Shown here one piece after another: positions 63,211 to 64,000 of a DNA stretch of 64,000 bases. The translations under genes were made by a program, and so were the position numbers. The stretch covers positions 32,561,076-32,625,075 of the forward strand of contig CM055096.1 in assembly GCA_029204225.1 (NCBI GenBank), given 5' to 3'. The number at the start of each line of letters is the position of its first letter. The stretch's first letter is position 1. The notes under the pieces are model-generated. The model did not search any database, was not told the origin of the DNA, and saw only the letters and a program-made list of their open reading frames with translations. The DNA comes from Diphasiastrum complanatum (lineage: Eukaryota; Streptophyta; Lycopodiopsida; Lycopodiales; Lycopodiaceae).

Positions 63211-64000
63211 TCATGGCAATAGTCGTGAAAGGTTCTTCCAATGAATTAGATATTCTTTGATGAGCTTCCCATTTCGCAATACCTTGTCCCGATATCCAAC
63301 AATTTTGGCTGGTTCTAGAACCATATTACCCTCAGGATCCAACGGTGGTAGGGTAGCAGTTGCAGTTGAGTGTTCTCCCAAATTCCTCTTTAGAAGAGAT
63401 ACATGGAACACACGATGCATATGGGTCGTTGATTGTAGATTCAGTTCGTAATTCTCCAATCTTCTTCACAATCTTGAAGGGTCCATAAAATCTCGGAGCC
63501 AACTTTTCGCTTTGAGTTTTCTTCAGCTTAGTGTATTTGTAAGGTTGTGACCTTAAATACACAAAATCCCCTTCAACAAAATTACAAAAAGTCCATTTTT
63601 GATCAGCATATTGCTTCATTCGTATCTGTGCTGCTTTAATATGCTCCCGATTGGCTCTCAAAATATCATTTATGTGTTGAATCTGGTCCACAACTGCTGG
63701 AACTACAACTTCTAATGGGTTGTAATGGTTCATGGCCATTAAATTCAAAGAAAGGTGTCATATGAATTGACACATGTGTAGTGCTATTATAACAAAATTC
63801 AGCAAGGTACAACCAATCAACCCACTTTGTCTGGTGATCTGAAACAAAATGTTGCAAATAACACTCCAACCACTGGTTGACCCTTTTCGTTTGTCCATCA
63901 GTTTCTGGATGAAATGATGTACTTAAGCACAATTTAGTGCCCAACTTGTCCATTAAGAGCTTCCAAAAAGTGGAAATAAACCTGCCATCTATATCATTCA
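63211..64000 (-). pseudogene. Chromovirus integrase C-terminal half and chromodomain, cut by the window edge
   Basis: Minus strand, three frames in order. 64000-63666: NDIDGRF, LGTKLCLSTSFHPETDGQTK, LYLAEFCYNSTTHVSIHMTP (integrase core). 63748-63450: QIRMKQYADQKW, EGDFVYLRSQPY and KLAPRFYGPFKIVKKIGE (GPY/F module). 63459-63211: THMHRVFHVSLLKRNLG and PAKIVGYRDKVLRNGKLIKE then YLIHWKNLS (chromodomain). The two frame changes (near 63720 and 63460) disable it. A chromodomain at the integrase end defines chromoviruses, and upstream protease and RT would lie right of the window. Confidence 0.88.

Overview
The window looks like nuclear DNA from a land plant with a large, transposon-filled genome. 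The evidence is one intact, plant-type multi-exon gene whose introns reach about 17.7 kb, many decayed LTR retrotransposons of both Copia and Ty3/gypsy type, long (GA)n/(TC)n runs, and a nuclear-encoded mitochondrial ribosomal protein gene. A gymnosperm is my best guess, but this is an inference and a fern or other large-genome plant is not excluded.

The backbone of the first 31.6 kb is the 3' part of the gene for CPSF160, the largest subunit of the pre-mRNA cleavage and polyadenylation specificity factor (+ strand). I place 11 exons (1207-1409, 19072-19865, 20379-20459, 20672-20737, 20874-20951, 23315-23548, 24641-24772, 30001-30174, 30464-30649, 30929-31290, 31522-31636). They join in frame into about 807 codons ending in TAG. 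The 5' exons lie left of the window. Intron 1410-19071 is packed with a gypsy gag fragment (5.9-7.66 kb), a long inverted-repeat element carrying a hAT-transposase-like segment (7.67-11.09 kb), a minus-strand gypsy gag-protease element (11.59-17.03 kb) and a gypsy gag/RT scrap (17.1-17.8 kb). The other introns hold a LINE fragment (22.2-22.7 kb) and gypsy/chromovirus remnants (26.6-29.5 kb).

From 31.6 to 56 kb the window is a mosaic of retroelements: a Copia gag-pol on the minus strand (34.6-37.8 kb), a gypsy gag-protease piece joined through one LTR to another gag piece (38.3-42.3 kb), a degenerate LTR element with two LTRs (42.36-46.48 kb), a conserved non-coding repeat (46.5-50.0 kb) split by a Copia element that still has its TGCAG target duplication (47655-49801), and a second Copia 5' end with gag (50.4-52.7 kb). 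Two GC-rich islands follow at 54.7-55.9 kb.

The last 8 kb contains an inverted, intron-containing and frameshifted partial copy of CPSF160 (56.46-57.19 kb), a short intact gene for a mitochondrial uL18-type ribosomal protein (58233-58574, minus) with a telo-box in its likely promoter, a decayed reverse transcriptase resembling Penelope-like elements rather than LTR or LINE enzymes (59.3-61.1 kb), a Copia gag scrap (61.75-62.3 kb), and the integrase-chromodomain-LTR end of a chromovirus that runs off the right edge.

CPSF160 and uL18m are the only two loci that look functional as host genes. Everything else is mobile-element derived or unassigned.
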